Positions 1 through 6,069 of a stretch of 9,439 bases of DNA are shown piece by piece. The notes under the pieces are model-generated. The model saw only the letters and a program-made list of their open reading frames with translations. It was not told the origin of the DNA and searched no databases. Numbering within the stretch: the stretch's first letter is position 1; the number at the start of each line of letters is the position of its first letter. The stretch covers positions 1 to 9,439 of the forward strand of contig DCIG01000044.1 in NCBI GenBank assembly GCA_002315855.1, read 5' to 3'. The position numbers were made by a program, and so were the translations under genes. Source of the DNA: Lentisphaeria bacterium UBA1732 (lineage in GTDB: Bacteria; Verrucomicrobiota; Lentisphaeria; Victivallales; UBA1829).

Positions 1-1119
1 GCCGCCCATGCCGCCGCCGAAGCCACCCATGCCGCCCATCATACCACCGCCGAAACCGGCAGGAGCACCGCCGGCAGGAGCGCCGCCGGCAGGAGCACCA
101 CCGGCAGGACGTGCGCCTGCGCCAGCTCCACCAGCAGGTCTGCGTGCACCTCCGCCCATACCCATACCCATGCCCATGCCGCCCATACCGCCGGCAGGAG
201 CAGAAGAGAATGCGCCGATATAAGAGAATTTATCAAGGTTGGAAGTAACCGTCTGCCAAGTCTGTCCGCCGCCGCGGGAAAGACCGGCCATTGCAGTATT
301 GTCGCGATCGGTCAGTGTACGGAATTCACTGTTGATATACGGCATCAGTTCTTTTACGAAAATATCGGTAACATTGCCACGGGGATTCGTAACAGTCGGG
401 CTGGTCTTCAAATCGCCGCAGTCCATGACGATAATCATCGGGACTGCTTTGCCGGAAGCAATCAAACCATCCATGATATTGGCAGTGCGTCCCTGAATGG
501 TCCATCCGTTTTCATCTTCGCCCCAGCCGTGCAGGAGGTAAAGCACCGGATATTTCTTGCTCGGATTCTTGTCATATTCTGCCGGAGTGTACACGTTGCA
601 AACGCGTTCCACGCCGTTAATATCGGACCAGTACTGGCAGCGGTTGACCTTACCATGCGCGATATTCTTGTTGAAGTGGTAGTAGGCGCCTTCTTCTTCA
701 CTTTCCGGGATTTCAATACCGGACTGCTTTTTGTTGCCTCCGAAATAGGCATCCGTACCGGGGTCAAAGACATCGCAGCCATCGACATTGATGGTGTAGT
801 AGTGGAAACCAACCGTCTGCGGTTTGGTCTTGCAGGTCCACATGCCATTGCCTTCTTTGGTAAATTCGTAGGTAGTGCCTTCCTGTGTTACAGTAACGCG
901 CTTGGCATCGCCTGCCTTGAAGCTGTACAGGACTTCACGGGTCTTCGGATTGACTGCCGGATACTGGGAGCAGAAAATGGTGGTTTCCATCGGAACGAAA
1001 CCTTCAGGCAGGGGAGCACCCTGGCTGCCGCCGAAAGAACCGGAACCGAATTGTGCCAAAGCAGTGTTGGAGGCGAGAATGATTGCAACAACTGCTGCTG
1101 TAGAGAAAAGATGTTTCAT
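1..1119 (-). CDS. Secreted CE1/esterase-D-family carbohydrate esterase with Gly-rich insertion (3' end missing)
   Basis: The gene runs leftward from the ATG at 1119-1117, preceded by a good ribosome site (GAGGAAA, 5-6 nt before the start); 373 codons are visible and the C-terminus lies beyond position 1. Residues 1-22 are a signal peptide (KH, then a hydrophobic stretch, ending A-L-A before Q23), so the enzyme is exported. Residues about 60-135 look like the N-terminal beta-sandwich (E-set) domain found in many feruloyl/acetyl xylan esterases. The alpha/beta-hydrolase part follows: PVLYLLHGWGEDENGW (191-206, oxyanion region) and GLSRGGGQT (279-287) with Ser281 as nucleophile. FSYIGAFSSAP (298-308) should lead on towards the Asp and His of the triad. 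Instead, residues 309-373 are almost entirely G, A, P, M and R, with PAGGA repeats; Asp and His are not yet reached. CE1 enzymes hydrolyse ester groups on plant polysaccharides; the exact substrate cannot be told. The gene is divergent from a TetR regulator. Confidence 0.85.
   Translation of the reverse strand, partial: MKHLFSTAAVVAIILASNTALAQFGSGSFGGSQGAPLPEGFVPMETTIFCSQYPAVNPKTREVLYSFKAGDAKRVTVTQEGTTYEFTKEGNGMWTCKTKPQTVGFHYYTINVDGCDVFDPGTDAYFGGNKKQSGIEIPESEEEGAYYHFNKNIAHGKVNRCQYWSDINGVERVCNVYTPAEYDKNPSKKYPVLYLLHGWGEDENGWTIQGRTANIMDGLIASGKAVPMIIVMDCGDLKTSPTVTNPRGNVTDIFVKELMPYINSEFRTLTDRDNTAMAGLSRGGGQTWQTVTSNLDKFSYIGAFSSAPAGGMGGMGMGMGMGGGARRPAGGAGAGARPAGGAPAGGAPAGGAPAGFGGGMMGGMGGFGGGMGG
58..109. 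repeat. 15-bp tandem repeat inside the CE1 esterase gene
   Basis: Three full copies of a 15-bp unit (GGCAGGAGCACCGCC on the plus strand, with one or two substitutions between copies) start at 58, 73 and 88. A 7-bp partial copy follows at 103. On the coding (minus) strand each unit encodes Pro-Ala-Gly-Gly-Ala. The neighbouring stretch 157-188 holds shorter CCCATA/CCCATG repeats encoding Met-Gly. The unit length is a multiple of three, so gain or loss of copies would keep the frame. Confidence 0.85.
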
Positions 1120-1254
1120 TTGTTTCCTCGTGTGTTTGTTTTTTTGTTGTTGGAGTGGGAGAATAGTACACTTGAGGCGAAAAAATTCTTTTGGTCAGAT
1201 TATGATTTTTGCCAATCCGATTAGAGAAAGTACATTTTTTCCTCTTTCGACTAT

Positions 1255-1282
1255 ATTGTAGCATATTTTTCGGGAAAATCAA
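1255..1282 (-). promoter_or_regulatory. Predicted sigma70-type promoter of the CE1 esterase
   Basis: On the minus strand, TTGATT (1282-1277), a 16-bp spacer and TACAAT (1260-1255) form a good -35/-10 pair. Transcription would begin near 1248 and leave a leader of about 130 nt before the esterase ATG at 1119. Two other promoters in the window have the same TTGATT-N16 layout, which adds some support. Confidence 0.6.
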
Positions 1283-1354
1283 GTCCCTGAAAATGTTTTT
1301 TATGAAAATTTTGTGCGTTGTAAAGTTAAATGCACTTTCAAAAGGTCGCAAAGT

Positions 1355-1372
1355 GCGTTTAGCACTAAACGC
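1355..1372. promoter_or_regulatory. Perfect palindrome, candidate operator or RNA stem
   Basis: GCGTTTAG-CA-CTAAACGC is a perfect inverted repeat of two 8-bp arms around a 2-bp centre, in the divergent region between the esterase and the tetR-type gene. It is the size expected for a dimeric repressor site. It is also flanked by GCACTTT (1332-1338) and AAAGTGC (1350-1356), which can pair with each other and share two bases with the left arm. It may therefore act as competing RNA stems rather than as a DNA operator. It sits about 70-80 bp from each predicted promoter, far for simple repression. Confidence 0.45.
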
Positions 1373-1380
1373 TTCCTTCG

Positions 1381-1405
1381 GCTTCCATGGGTAAGCTTTT
1401 TTTTT
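1381..1405 (+). terminator. Intrinsic terminator upstream of the tetR promoter
   Basis: A short stem (GCTTCC pairing with GG-t-AAGC, one bulged T, loop ATG) is followed directly by nine T residues at 1397-1405. It faces rightward and lies before the tetR-type promoter, so it would end a transcript that starts in the intergenic region. That suggests a short untranslated RNA or a premature-termination leader. The stem is only six base pairs, so confidence is moderate. Confidence 0.45.
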
Positions 1406-1451
1406 CAATTAACAATCGGAAATTTATTTAGAAAATTCTTTACAAAATCAT

Positions 1452-1479
1452 TTGATTTTATTCTGAACCGATTTATATT
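1452..1479 (+). promoter_or_regulatory. Predicted sigma70-type promoter of the TetR-family gene
   Basis: TTGATT (1452-1457), a 16-bp spacer and TATATT (1474-1479) precede the regulator by about 50 bp. The inverted pair CAATTAAC (1406-1413) and GTTAATTG (1481-1488) brackets this promoter and could be widely spaced regulatory half-sites. The area is AT-rich, so chance is possible. Confidence 0.55.
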
Positions 1480-1531
1480 AGTTAATTGTTCACGAGGTAT
1501 TTTATGAAAAAAAGAGGAATGTAACAGGACA

Positions 1532-2221
1532 ATGAAACAACAGAAAACAATGGCTGACAAGCTTTCCAAGGGTGAAAATACCAGAATCTTTCTTGTGGAA
1601 AAGACGATTGATCTGGTTGCGAGAAGCCGCACATTGGAGGCCGCAACCCTGAAAACAATCGCCGAAGCATCTCAAATGGCGACGTCGACAATCACCTATC
1701 ACTTCAAAAACCGCAAGCGTCTGCTGGAGTGTGTACTGGATTACATCGCCTCAAAAGGCGATTTGACCCCCGTAGGAGATTATTTGGCGGATTATCAGGA
1801 TATGTTTGAATCGCAGGAGTCGCAGTCTTTCTTCATTACCGGTCTGCTGAATCATTTTAATCGCTTTTTTCGCGATTTGAGCAGGCAGGAAATGGATTAC
1901 TGTATGGTTTATACATTGCTGTGGGACGTGGCTGAGCTGCGTACCGGAAAACGGGCGAATCTTCCGAGAACACGATTTGACAATGACAGGGAGGCCTTGC
2001 GTGAGATATGCAAACGGATTGCCGGTAAAAAATACACAGAGGAAGTGTACCTATGGAATCTCATGACACTGGAATCACTTGCCAAAATGATTTTCAGAAA
2101 TAAAATGAATGATGATTTCTGTGCGGTAAGTCCGAAATTCAATGCACGTTTTTTGTATTTCTGCAATCATCAAATCCAGCTTGGATTGGGGCTGATTCCT
2201 GACAAGAAAGAGGATGAATAA
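1532..2221 (+). CDS. TetR/AcrR-family transcriptional regulator
   Basis: A 229-residue protein with the TetR layout: an N-terminal DNA-binding bundle at about residues 14-70, then a helical ligand/dimerisation domain. The helix-turn-helix is seen in TLKTIAEASQMATSTITYHF (39-58) followed by KNRKRLLECVL; the S-x-x-T-Y-x-Y/H-F-K-x-K pattern is typical. The ATG at 1532 is the first usable start, because a TGA (1505-1507) closes the frame just upstream and no ATG/GTG/TTG lies between. The ribosome site is imperfect (AGAGGA 13 nt away, AGG 3 nt away), and ATG at 1550 is an alternative. A six-codon open frame (1504-1524) sits immediately before it. It is divergent from the secreted esterase and so may regulate that gene, itself, or both; the ligand cannot be guessed. 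The C-terminal half has no recognised family. Confidence 0.88.
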   Translation: MKQQKTMADKLSKGENTRIFLVEKTIDLVARSRTLEAATLKTIAEASQMATSTITYHFKNRKRLLECVLDYIASKGDLTPVGDYLADYQDMFESQESQSFFITGLLNHFNRFFRDLSRQEMDYCMVYTLLWDVAELRTGKRANLPRTRFDNDREALREICKRIAGKKYTEEVYLWNLMTLESLAKMIFRNKMNDDFCAVSPKFNARFLYFCNHQIQLGLGLIPDKKEDE

Positions 2222-2254
2222 AGTCGTTTCTCTTTCTGATTCTGAAAACATATT

Positions 2255-2300
2255 CAGGGAATCTCTATTCGACTTATTTATAATGAACAGAGGTTCCCTG
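2255..2300. repeat. Inverted repeat in the convergent tetR/yigZ gap
   Basis: CAGGGAATCTCT (2255-2266) and AGAGGTTCCCTG (2289-2300) pair over 12 bp with one mismatch (a G.U pair on one strand) around a 22-nt AT-rich centre. It lies 34 bp after the regulator's stop, between two converging genes, where transcription ends are expected. No T-run follows on either side, so it is not a standard intrinsic terminator. It may be a transcript-stabilising hairpin or a protein site. Confidence 0.55.
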
Positions 2301-2347
2301 TCATTGTACGGGATTACTCCGTGCTGAATCATTTGGCGCAAGACAGG

Positions 2348-2374
2348 AAACGAAAAATTGTTTTGCGTTTTTTT
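2348..2374 (+). terminator. Weak candidate terminator after the TetR-family gene
   Basis: AAACGAAAA (2348-2356) can pair with TTTT-g-CGTTT (2361-2370, one bulged G), followed by further T residues to 2374. The stem is AT-rich and weak. It lies in the convergent gap before the yigZ stop and could serve either direction. Confidence 0.25.
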
Positions 2375-2391
2375 ATGGATTGGTTAATGTT

Positions 2392-2997
2392 TTATGGTGA
2401 AATATCCGGGTTTTCAGTAAATGAAACTTTCCCGCACAGAAGATCATTGAGTGCGGAGGTACACAGCCCGAAAAGGCTTTCCCTGATTCTGCCGGAAAGA
2501 ACAACATCCGCAGAAAATTCTTCAGAAATGATTTCAAACTCGAATTGTTCAAGCAAACGTCGGGTTTGTTCGTAAAAAGGGTAGGGCACATGAAATGAAA
2601 TGGCTTTCATCGGAAGAAGTTCAACCGGCTGAGCTTTTTCCAGGGCGGCTTGTGCGGATGCCGTATAAGCGTGAACTAATCCGCCTGTGCCAAGCAGTGT
2701 GCCACCGAACCACCGTGCAGTCGTCAGCAGAACATCGGTAAGACCGCTTCCTTTCAGAACTTCCAGTGTAGGGCGTCCCGCTGTTCCGGATGGTTCGCCG
2801 TCATCGGAACATCCCATGATATTGCGCTGCGGTCCGCAGATGAACGCATAAACAACATGATTACAGGCATACTCTGCTTTCTTCTCGTTTCGGATTTCTT
2901 TTGCCTCAGTTGGAGAATGCACGATGATGGCTTCCGAAAGAAAACGGGAGTTTTTGACCTGTAATTCGGCGGATGTGTTTTGTTTCAGGATAATCAT
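2392..2997 (-). CDS. yigZ: YigZ/IMPACT family protein (UPF0029)
   Basis: A 201-residue leftward protein, close to the usual 200-205. The N-terminal IMPACT domain carries the family signature CSDDGEPSGTAGRP (63-76), then ARWFGGTLLGTGGLVHAY (94-111). The C-terminal part (about 130-195) matches the position of the ferredoxin-like second domain of YigZ proteins. Bacterial members are widely conserved soluble proteins with a nucleic-acid-binding-like fold and poorly defined function; the eukaryotic relative IMPACT affects Gcn2 signalling. The usual VVRWFGG is ARWFGG here, and the common GGLVRAY is GGLVHAY, both mild changes. No clear Shine-Dalgarno site precedes the ATG, but the start matches the family N-terminus and a good promoter lies about 60 bp upstream. 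It stands alone, converging with the regulator and diverging from azlC. Confidence 0.93.
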   Translation of the reverse strand: MIILKQNTSAELQVKNSRFLSEAIIVHSPTEAKEIRNEKKAEYACNHVVYAFICGPQRNIMGCSDDGEPSGTAGRPTLEVLKGSGLTDVLLTTARWFGGTLLGTGGLVHAYTASAQAALEKAQPVELLPMKAISFHVPYPFYEQTRRLLEQFEFEIISEEFSADVVLSGRIRESLFGLCTSALNDLLCGKVSFTENPDISP

Positions 2998-3065
2998 GTC
3001 CGGTTGTTTGTAAAATGATTGATGAAGTGTTGTCCGTCAAGATCGTAAAATGGTTTTCAAGACAT

Positions 3066-3093
3066 AATATACATGCCTGTTTTCAAAAATCAA
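3066..3093 (-). promoter_or_regulatory. Predicted promoter of yigZ
   Basis: On the minus strand, TTGATT (3093-3088), a 16-bp spacer and TATATT (3071-3066) form a -35/-10 pair. Transcription would start near 3059, giving a leader of about 60 nt. The hexamers and spacing are identical to those proposed for the TetR-family gene. Confidence 0.6.
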
Positions 3094-3197
3094 TATTTTC
3101 TCCGTCTTGCATCATGAAGAATCTGGTCGAGCCTTTCCCTTTTGGTGGATTGCTCATTTTCATTGCAGATTTTTGACCAATGACAATGATGTTTCCA

Positions 3198-3226
3198 TTG
3201 AAAAAACAAGGGAAATGTGGTATATT
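3198..3226 (+). promoter_or_regulatory. Predicted promoter of azlCD
   Basis: TTGAAA (3198-3203), a 17-bp spacer and TATATT (3221-3226) form a strong sigma70-type promoter. Its position decides the azlC start: the in-frame ATG codons at 3180 and 3186 lie upstream of the transcription start, while ATG 3270 follows it by about 37 nt. Confidence 0.7.
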
Positions 3227-3269
3227 AAATGATACCTTTTTTATCTCCATCAGACAACCCGCGGATTTT

Positions 3270-3980
3270 ATGAACAAAGCGTTATTTCGCAAAGCATTTA
3301 TTATTTCCATGCCTGTACTTGCCGGGTATTTGGCATTAGGCTCGGCATTTGGTGTGCTGTTCAGTCAACTGCACATATCTTTTTTCTGGGCACCATTCAT
3401 GAGCCTGACGATTTACGGCGGCAGTATGCAGATTTGCGGAGTGCCGATGCTTCAGGAACATTTGCCTCTGCTGGAAATCCTGTTCCTGTCCATCGTGATT
3501 AATATCCGCCATATCGTTTACGGGCTGTCTCTGATTGAAGCATTTCGCGGTGGCGGCTGGCGGACACTCTACCTGATTTTCTCGCTGACCGATGAGACCT
3601 ATGCTCTTCTGACGACTCTGAAACTTCCTGAAGGTGCTGACCGTTATAAATTCATGATGACTGTTTCTGCCTTGAATCATTTGTACTGGATTGTCGGTGG
3701 TATGATTGGGGCGGCGGCCGGATCTCTGCTGAATTTCAATGCCAAGGGAATTGAATTTTCCATGACAGCGATTTTCGTCGCAATTTTAACGGATTTGGTT
3801 CGGGAGAAGAAAAATCGGATACCGGCTGTGGTTGGCGGTGCCGCAACGATTTTGGCACGAGTTCTGTTTTCAACAAAAACCATGCTCCCTCCGGCGATGC
3901 TTGCTGTTCTGGTGATTTTGCTGGTAATACGCGGAAAACTTTCAAAAATGTTCCCTGAATTTATGGAGAAAACATCATGA
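3270..3980 (+). CDS. azlC: AzlC-family branched-chain amino acid exporter, large subunit
   Basis: A 236-residue polytopic membrane protein, near the usual 230-250 for AzlC/YgaZ. With the small AzlD partner it forms an exporter of branched-chain amino acids (and, in some members, methionine or analogues) in the inner membrane. Family marks are GYLALGSAFGVL (19-30), YGGSMQ (49-54, usually YAGSxQ), INIRHIVYGLSL (77-88) and FSLTDETYALL (104-114). Hydrophobic segments recur throughout, and a short basic tail ends the chain. The frame is open further up, to ATG 3180, but the promoter at 3198-3226 and the family N-terminus make ATG 3270 the likely start. The ribosome site is weak (GCGGA). The TGA stop overlaps the azlD start (ATGA), so the two are probably translated in step. 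Substrate is inferred from family only. Confidence 0.92.
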   Translation: MNKALFRKAFIISMPVLAGYLALGSAFGVLFSQLHISFFWAPFMSLTIYGGSMQICGVPMLQEHLPLLEILFLSIVINIRHIVYGLSLIEAFRGGGWRTLYLIFSLTDETYALLTTLKLPEGADRYKFMMTVSALNHLYWIVGGMIGAAAGSLLNFNAKGIEFSMTAIFVAILTDLVREKKNRIPAVVGGAATILARVLFSTKTMLPPAMLAVLVILLVIRGKLSKMFPEFMEKTS

Positions 3981-4306
3981 GTCTGAGTTATTTGATTCCG
4001 GCACTGTTGATTATGGCGGCGGTGATGTTTTCCCTGCGCGCTTTCCCGTTTGTGCTTTTTGGACGGGGAAAGAAAGTTTCCCCGATGATTCTGTATCTGG
4101 GGCATGTCATGGCACCTGCGGCAGTGGCGATGCTGGTGGTGTATTGCCTGAAAGACATTGATTTCTCCTCTCCGAATCATTTCCTGCCGGAACTGATTGC
4201 CGTCGCGGCGATTTCCGGGGTTCATTTCTGGAAACGGAACATTCTGTTATCCGTTTTCGGCGGTACAGTCCTGTATATGATTCTGGTTCAGCGTGTTTTC
4301 TGCTGA
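3977..4306 (+). CDS. azlD: AzlD-family branched-chain amino acid exporter, small subunit
   Basis: A 109-residue membrane protein of the usual AzlD length, with about three to four hydrophobic segments. Family features visible are RAFPFVLF (21-28), YLGHVMAPAAVAMLVVYCLKD (40-60) and PELIAVAAISGVHFWKRNILLSVFGGTVLYM, including the common H-x-W-K-x-N and GT-x-x-YM pattern. A good Shine-Dalgarno site (GGAGAAAA) lies within the end of azlC, and the ATG overlaps the azlC TGA by four bases, as is normal for this pair. It acts with AzlC as an obligate partner. No clear terminator follows; the next promoter begins 7 bp after its stop. Confidence 0.92.
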   Translation: MSLSYLIPALLIMAAVMFSLRAFPFVLFGRGKKVSPMILYLGHVMAPAAVAMLVVYCLKDIDFSSPNHFLPELIAVAAISGVHFWKRNILLSVFGGTVLYMILVQRVFC

Positions 4307-4313
4307 CCATGCC

Positions 4314-4341
4314 TTGACTTTTCTCTGTTTTCGTGTACATT
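4314..4341 (+). promoter_or_regulatory. Predicted promoter of the esterase/membrane-protein pair
   Basis: TTGACT (4314-4319), a 16-bp spacer and TACATT (4336-4341) lie directly after azlD. Transcription would start near 4348, about 55 nt before the esterase ATG. A second -10-like TAATAT at about 4371 lacks a good -35. Confidence 0.55.
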
Positions 4342-4403
4342 ATTTAGAACGGTAATTTCTCTTCCTCTGATAATATTTAACGATAACGCGGAGTACGGCG
4401 TAC

Positions 4404-5198
4404 ATGACAGTCATCAACTGCAATTATTTCTCTTATGTGCTGGGCATGAGTATGCCGTTGACGATTCTGATGCCTCAGCGCCCCCCGATTGGCGGTGCCA
4501 AAAACGGGGCCGGAACGCAGGATGGATGTCCTGTTCTGTATCTTCTGCACGGTTTGACCGAGGATGAAACATACTGGTCGAGACTGACCGGGATTGAACG
4601 GCTTGCATCGTTGTACGGAATCGCGGTGGTGATGCCTCGTGCTGACCGGAGTTTTTACGCGAATATGAAATACGGTTTGCATTATTGGACCTGTCTCAGC
4701 CGCGAATTGCCGAAATTTATCGGAGAGACGTTCCGTTTCGCTACGGATCGGAAACATACTTTTGCCGCAGGAAATTCCATGGGCGGCTTCGGCGCTTTGA
4801 AACTTGCATTCAACTGTCCCGGAAGATTTTCTGCAATCGGCGCATTTTCGCCTGTGATTCAGCCGGATCCTCCCCTTTCAGGAACAACGGATTATATTCA
4901 TACGGACCGGGATTTTATTTATGGCGGAATTGGCGGCAGTGTGGGAACGATTGATGATCTCATGCAGATTTCAAACTCCGCCGCGGCGCACCGTATCGAA
5001 TGTCCTGTTCCCCGCATTTGGCAAGCCTGCGGAACGGAAGATTCCCTGATTGAATCCAACCGCATGTTTGCAAAGCATTTGGATCATTTAGGTCTCGAAC
5101 ACGAATTTCATGTTATGCCGGGGGCACATGACTGGTCTTTCTGGGACAGCTGTCTTCCCTCGTTTTTTCAATTTCTTAATTTGGAACCGCTCAAATGA
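4404..5198 (+). CDS. Tributyrin-esterase-like / esterase D family hydrolase (cytoplasmic)
   Basis: A 264-residue alpha/beta-hydrolase with no signal peptide. It resembles the EstA (tributyrin esterase) group, which opens with a strand like MTVINCNYFSYVLGM and then a 'simple esterase' fold. The catalytic set is complete: oxyanion-loop HGLTEDETYW (49-58), nucleophile Ser125 in GNSMGGFGALKLA (123-135), Asp213 in ACGTEDSLI (208-216) and His242 in GAHDWSFWD (240-248). Members cleave small esters, including short-chain acyl and some acetylated or feruloylated substrates; S-formylglutathione hydrolases are distant relatives. The physiological substrate is unknown. GGAG lies 10 nt before the ATG. The stop overlaps the next gene's start (ATGA), so the membrane-anchored protein downstream is probably co-produced. 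It shares only the broad fold with the secreted esterase at 1-1119, which has an extra N-terminal domain. Confidence 0.88.
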   Translation: MTVINCNYFSYVLGMSMPLTILMPQRPPIGGAKNGAGTQDGCPVLYLLHGLTEDETYWSRLTGIERLASLYGIAVVMPRADRSFYANMKYGLHYWTCLSRELPKFIGETFRFATDRKHTFAAGNSMGGFGALKLAFNCPGRFSAIGAFSPVIQPDPPLSGTTDYIHTDRDFIYGGIGGSVGTIDDLMQISNSAAAHRIECPVPRIWQACGTEDSLIESNRMFAKHLDHLGLEHEFHVMPGAHDWSFWDSCLPSFFQFLNLEPLK

Positions 5199-6004
5199 AA
5201 CTGTCCTATTATCTTTCTGTCGGAATCGCCGCGGCTCTGATTATCGGTGCCGTGACTGCGGTTCGCCAAAATCAGAAAAAGAAAAAAATTCATCGTGTCC
5301 TGGTGTATGAAGAACCTGCCCGGAAGTCTGAAGATACTGCCGCGAAAACTTCAAATACAGAATCTGAAGTGCAGTCGGCGGCATCTCCTGAGGAAATCGA
5401 AGCATCGTCTGCTCATTTGAAGGATTTGACGGAGGCTATGCTGAAAGAATCTCACAACAAGCAGTTCAGCAAACGCTATCGTCCGAAAGATTTCGTTTTT
5501 GATGCAGAACAGTCGAAAATGGCATCTTATTTGAAATCTTTGCCTGCTGACAGCAAGGCTTTGGCACGTGAAAAACGCCGATTGAAAATCCTTTCAAGCG
5601 TCAAATCTGCTCTGTCTGCCTATTTCGCCGCAGGCGGCTATCAGGGACCTGTCAAACTCGCCGGAAGCAGTTCCGCTTTGACCGGCACAAGTATTTCCAT
5701 GGCAAACGCGAATGTCGTGATTTTGCAGACATCTTCCGGTACACGTGAAGTAACGTGGGACAAGATTTCCCCGGAAACAGTTGCCCAGATTCTGACGAAC
5801 CTGGGTGCCCGGCGTAAATCTGTTGCGCGCGGCTTTGGTGAATCTCAGGAACAGCACGATGCTCAAGTGGCAGATGAATTTCTGCTGGCCGCTGTGTTCT
5901 GCGATTGGTACGGGTATTACAAACAGGCTGTGATGCTGGTCGGGCGTGCTGTGGAAGCAAATCCTGAAATCTCTGTTTTCGCAGAGAAAATCTTTCTGGA
6001 CTGA
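5195..6004 (+). CDS. Membrane-anchored protein of unknown function
   Basis: I do not recognise this 269-residue protein. It has one N-terminal hydrophobic helix (about residues 5-23) followed by QNQKKKKIH. That basic patch after the helix suggests an N-out/C-in anchor, although a signal-anchor with periplasmic bulk cannot be excluded. Residues 40-75 are a polar Ser/Glu/Ala-rich linker. Residues 75-145 are charged and probably helical. Residues 150-190 look beta-rich (GPVKLAGSSS, NVVILQTSSGTREVTW), then ISPETVAQILTNLGARR. This arrangement is reminiscent of small SH3-like 'x-V-x-W-x-x-I/L-x-P' segments in PVC-group proteins. The C-terminus (222-265) is helical and could be TPR-like. Translation is probably coupled to the esterase through a 4-bp ATGA overlap; the real start is supported by that overlap. 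The partnership suggests a shared process, but no function can be stated. Confidence 0.8.
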   Translation: MKLSYYLSVGIAAALIIGAVTAVRQNQKKKKIHRVLVYEEPARKSEDTAAKTSNTESEVQSAASPEEIEASSAHLKDLTEAMLKESHNKQFSKRYRPKDFVFDAEQSKMASYLKSLPADSKALAREKRRLKILSSVKSALSAYFAAGGYQGPVKLAGSSSALTGTSISMANANVVILQTSSGTREVTWDKISPETVAQILTNLGARRKSVARGFGESQEQHDAQVADEFLLAAVFCDWYGYYKQAVMLVGRAVEANPEISVFAEKIFLD

Positions 6005-6069
6005 TATTCGCATATCGTACATTTAACTTTAATCATATCAAACGAACTGATTTCAAAGGTCATTGACAA

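Noticed and set aside
8..223. A Pro-rich small protein on the plus strand at the left edge
   Set aside because: Its PPAGAPPAG pattern is simply the complementary reading of the 15-bp repeat in the esterase gene.
529..1224. A 231-codon rightward open frame
   Set aside because: It lies antisense to the secreted esterase, whose signal peptide, hydrolase motifs, ribosome site and promoter are all on the minus strand. The rightward product has no recognisable motif.
3180..3269. An upstream start giving azlC 30 extra residues
   Set aside because: The -35 and -10 elements at 3198-3226 lie inside that extension, the extra residues are not AzlC-like, and ATG 3270 gives the usual family length.
3677..4225. 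A 182-codon leftward open frame across azlC/azlD
   Set aside because: It is the antisense shadow of two recognised membrane genes, with His/Gln/Arg-rich composition and no family features.
1532..4306. The TetR-family regulator controlling azlCD
   Set aside because: yigZ, on the opposite strand, and two promoters separate them. No palindrome shared between the two upstream regions was found.
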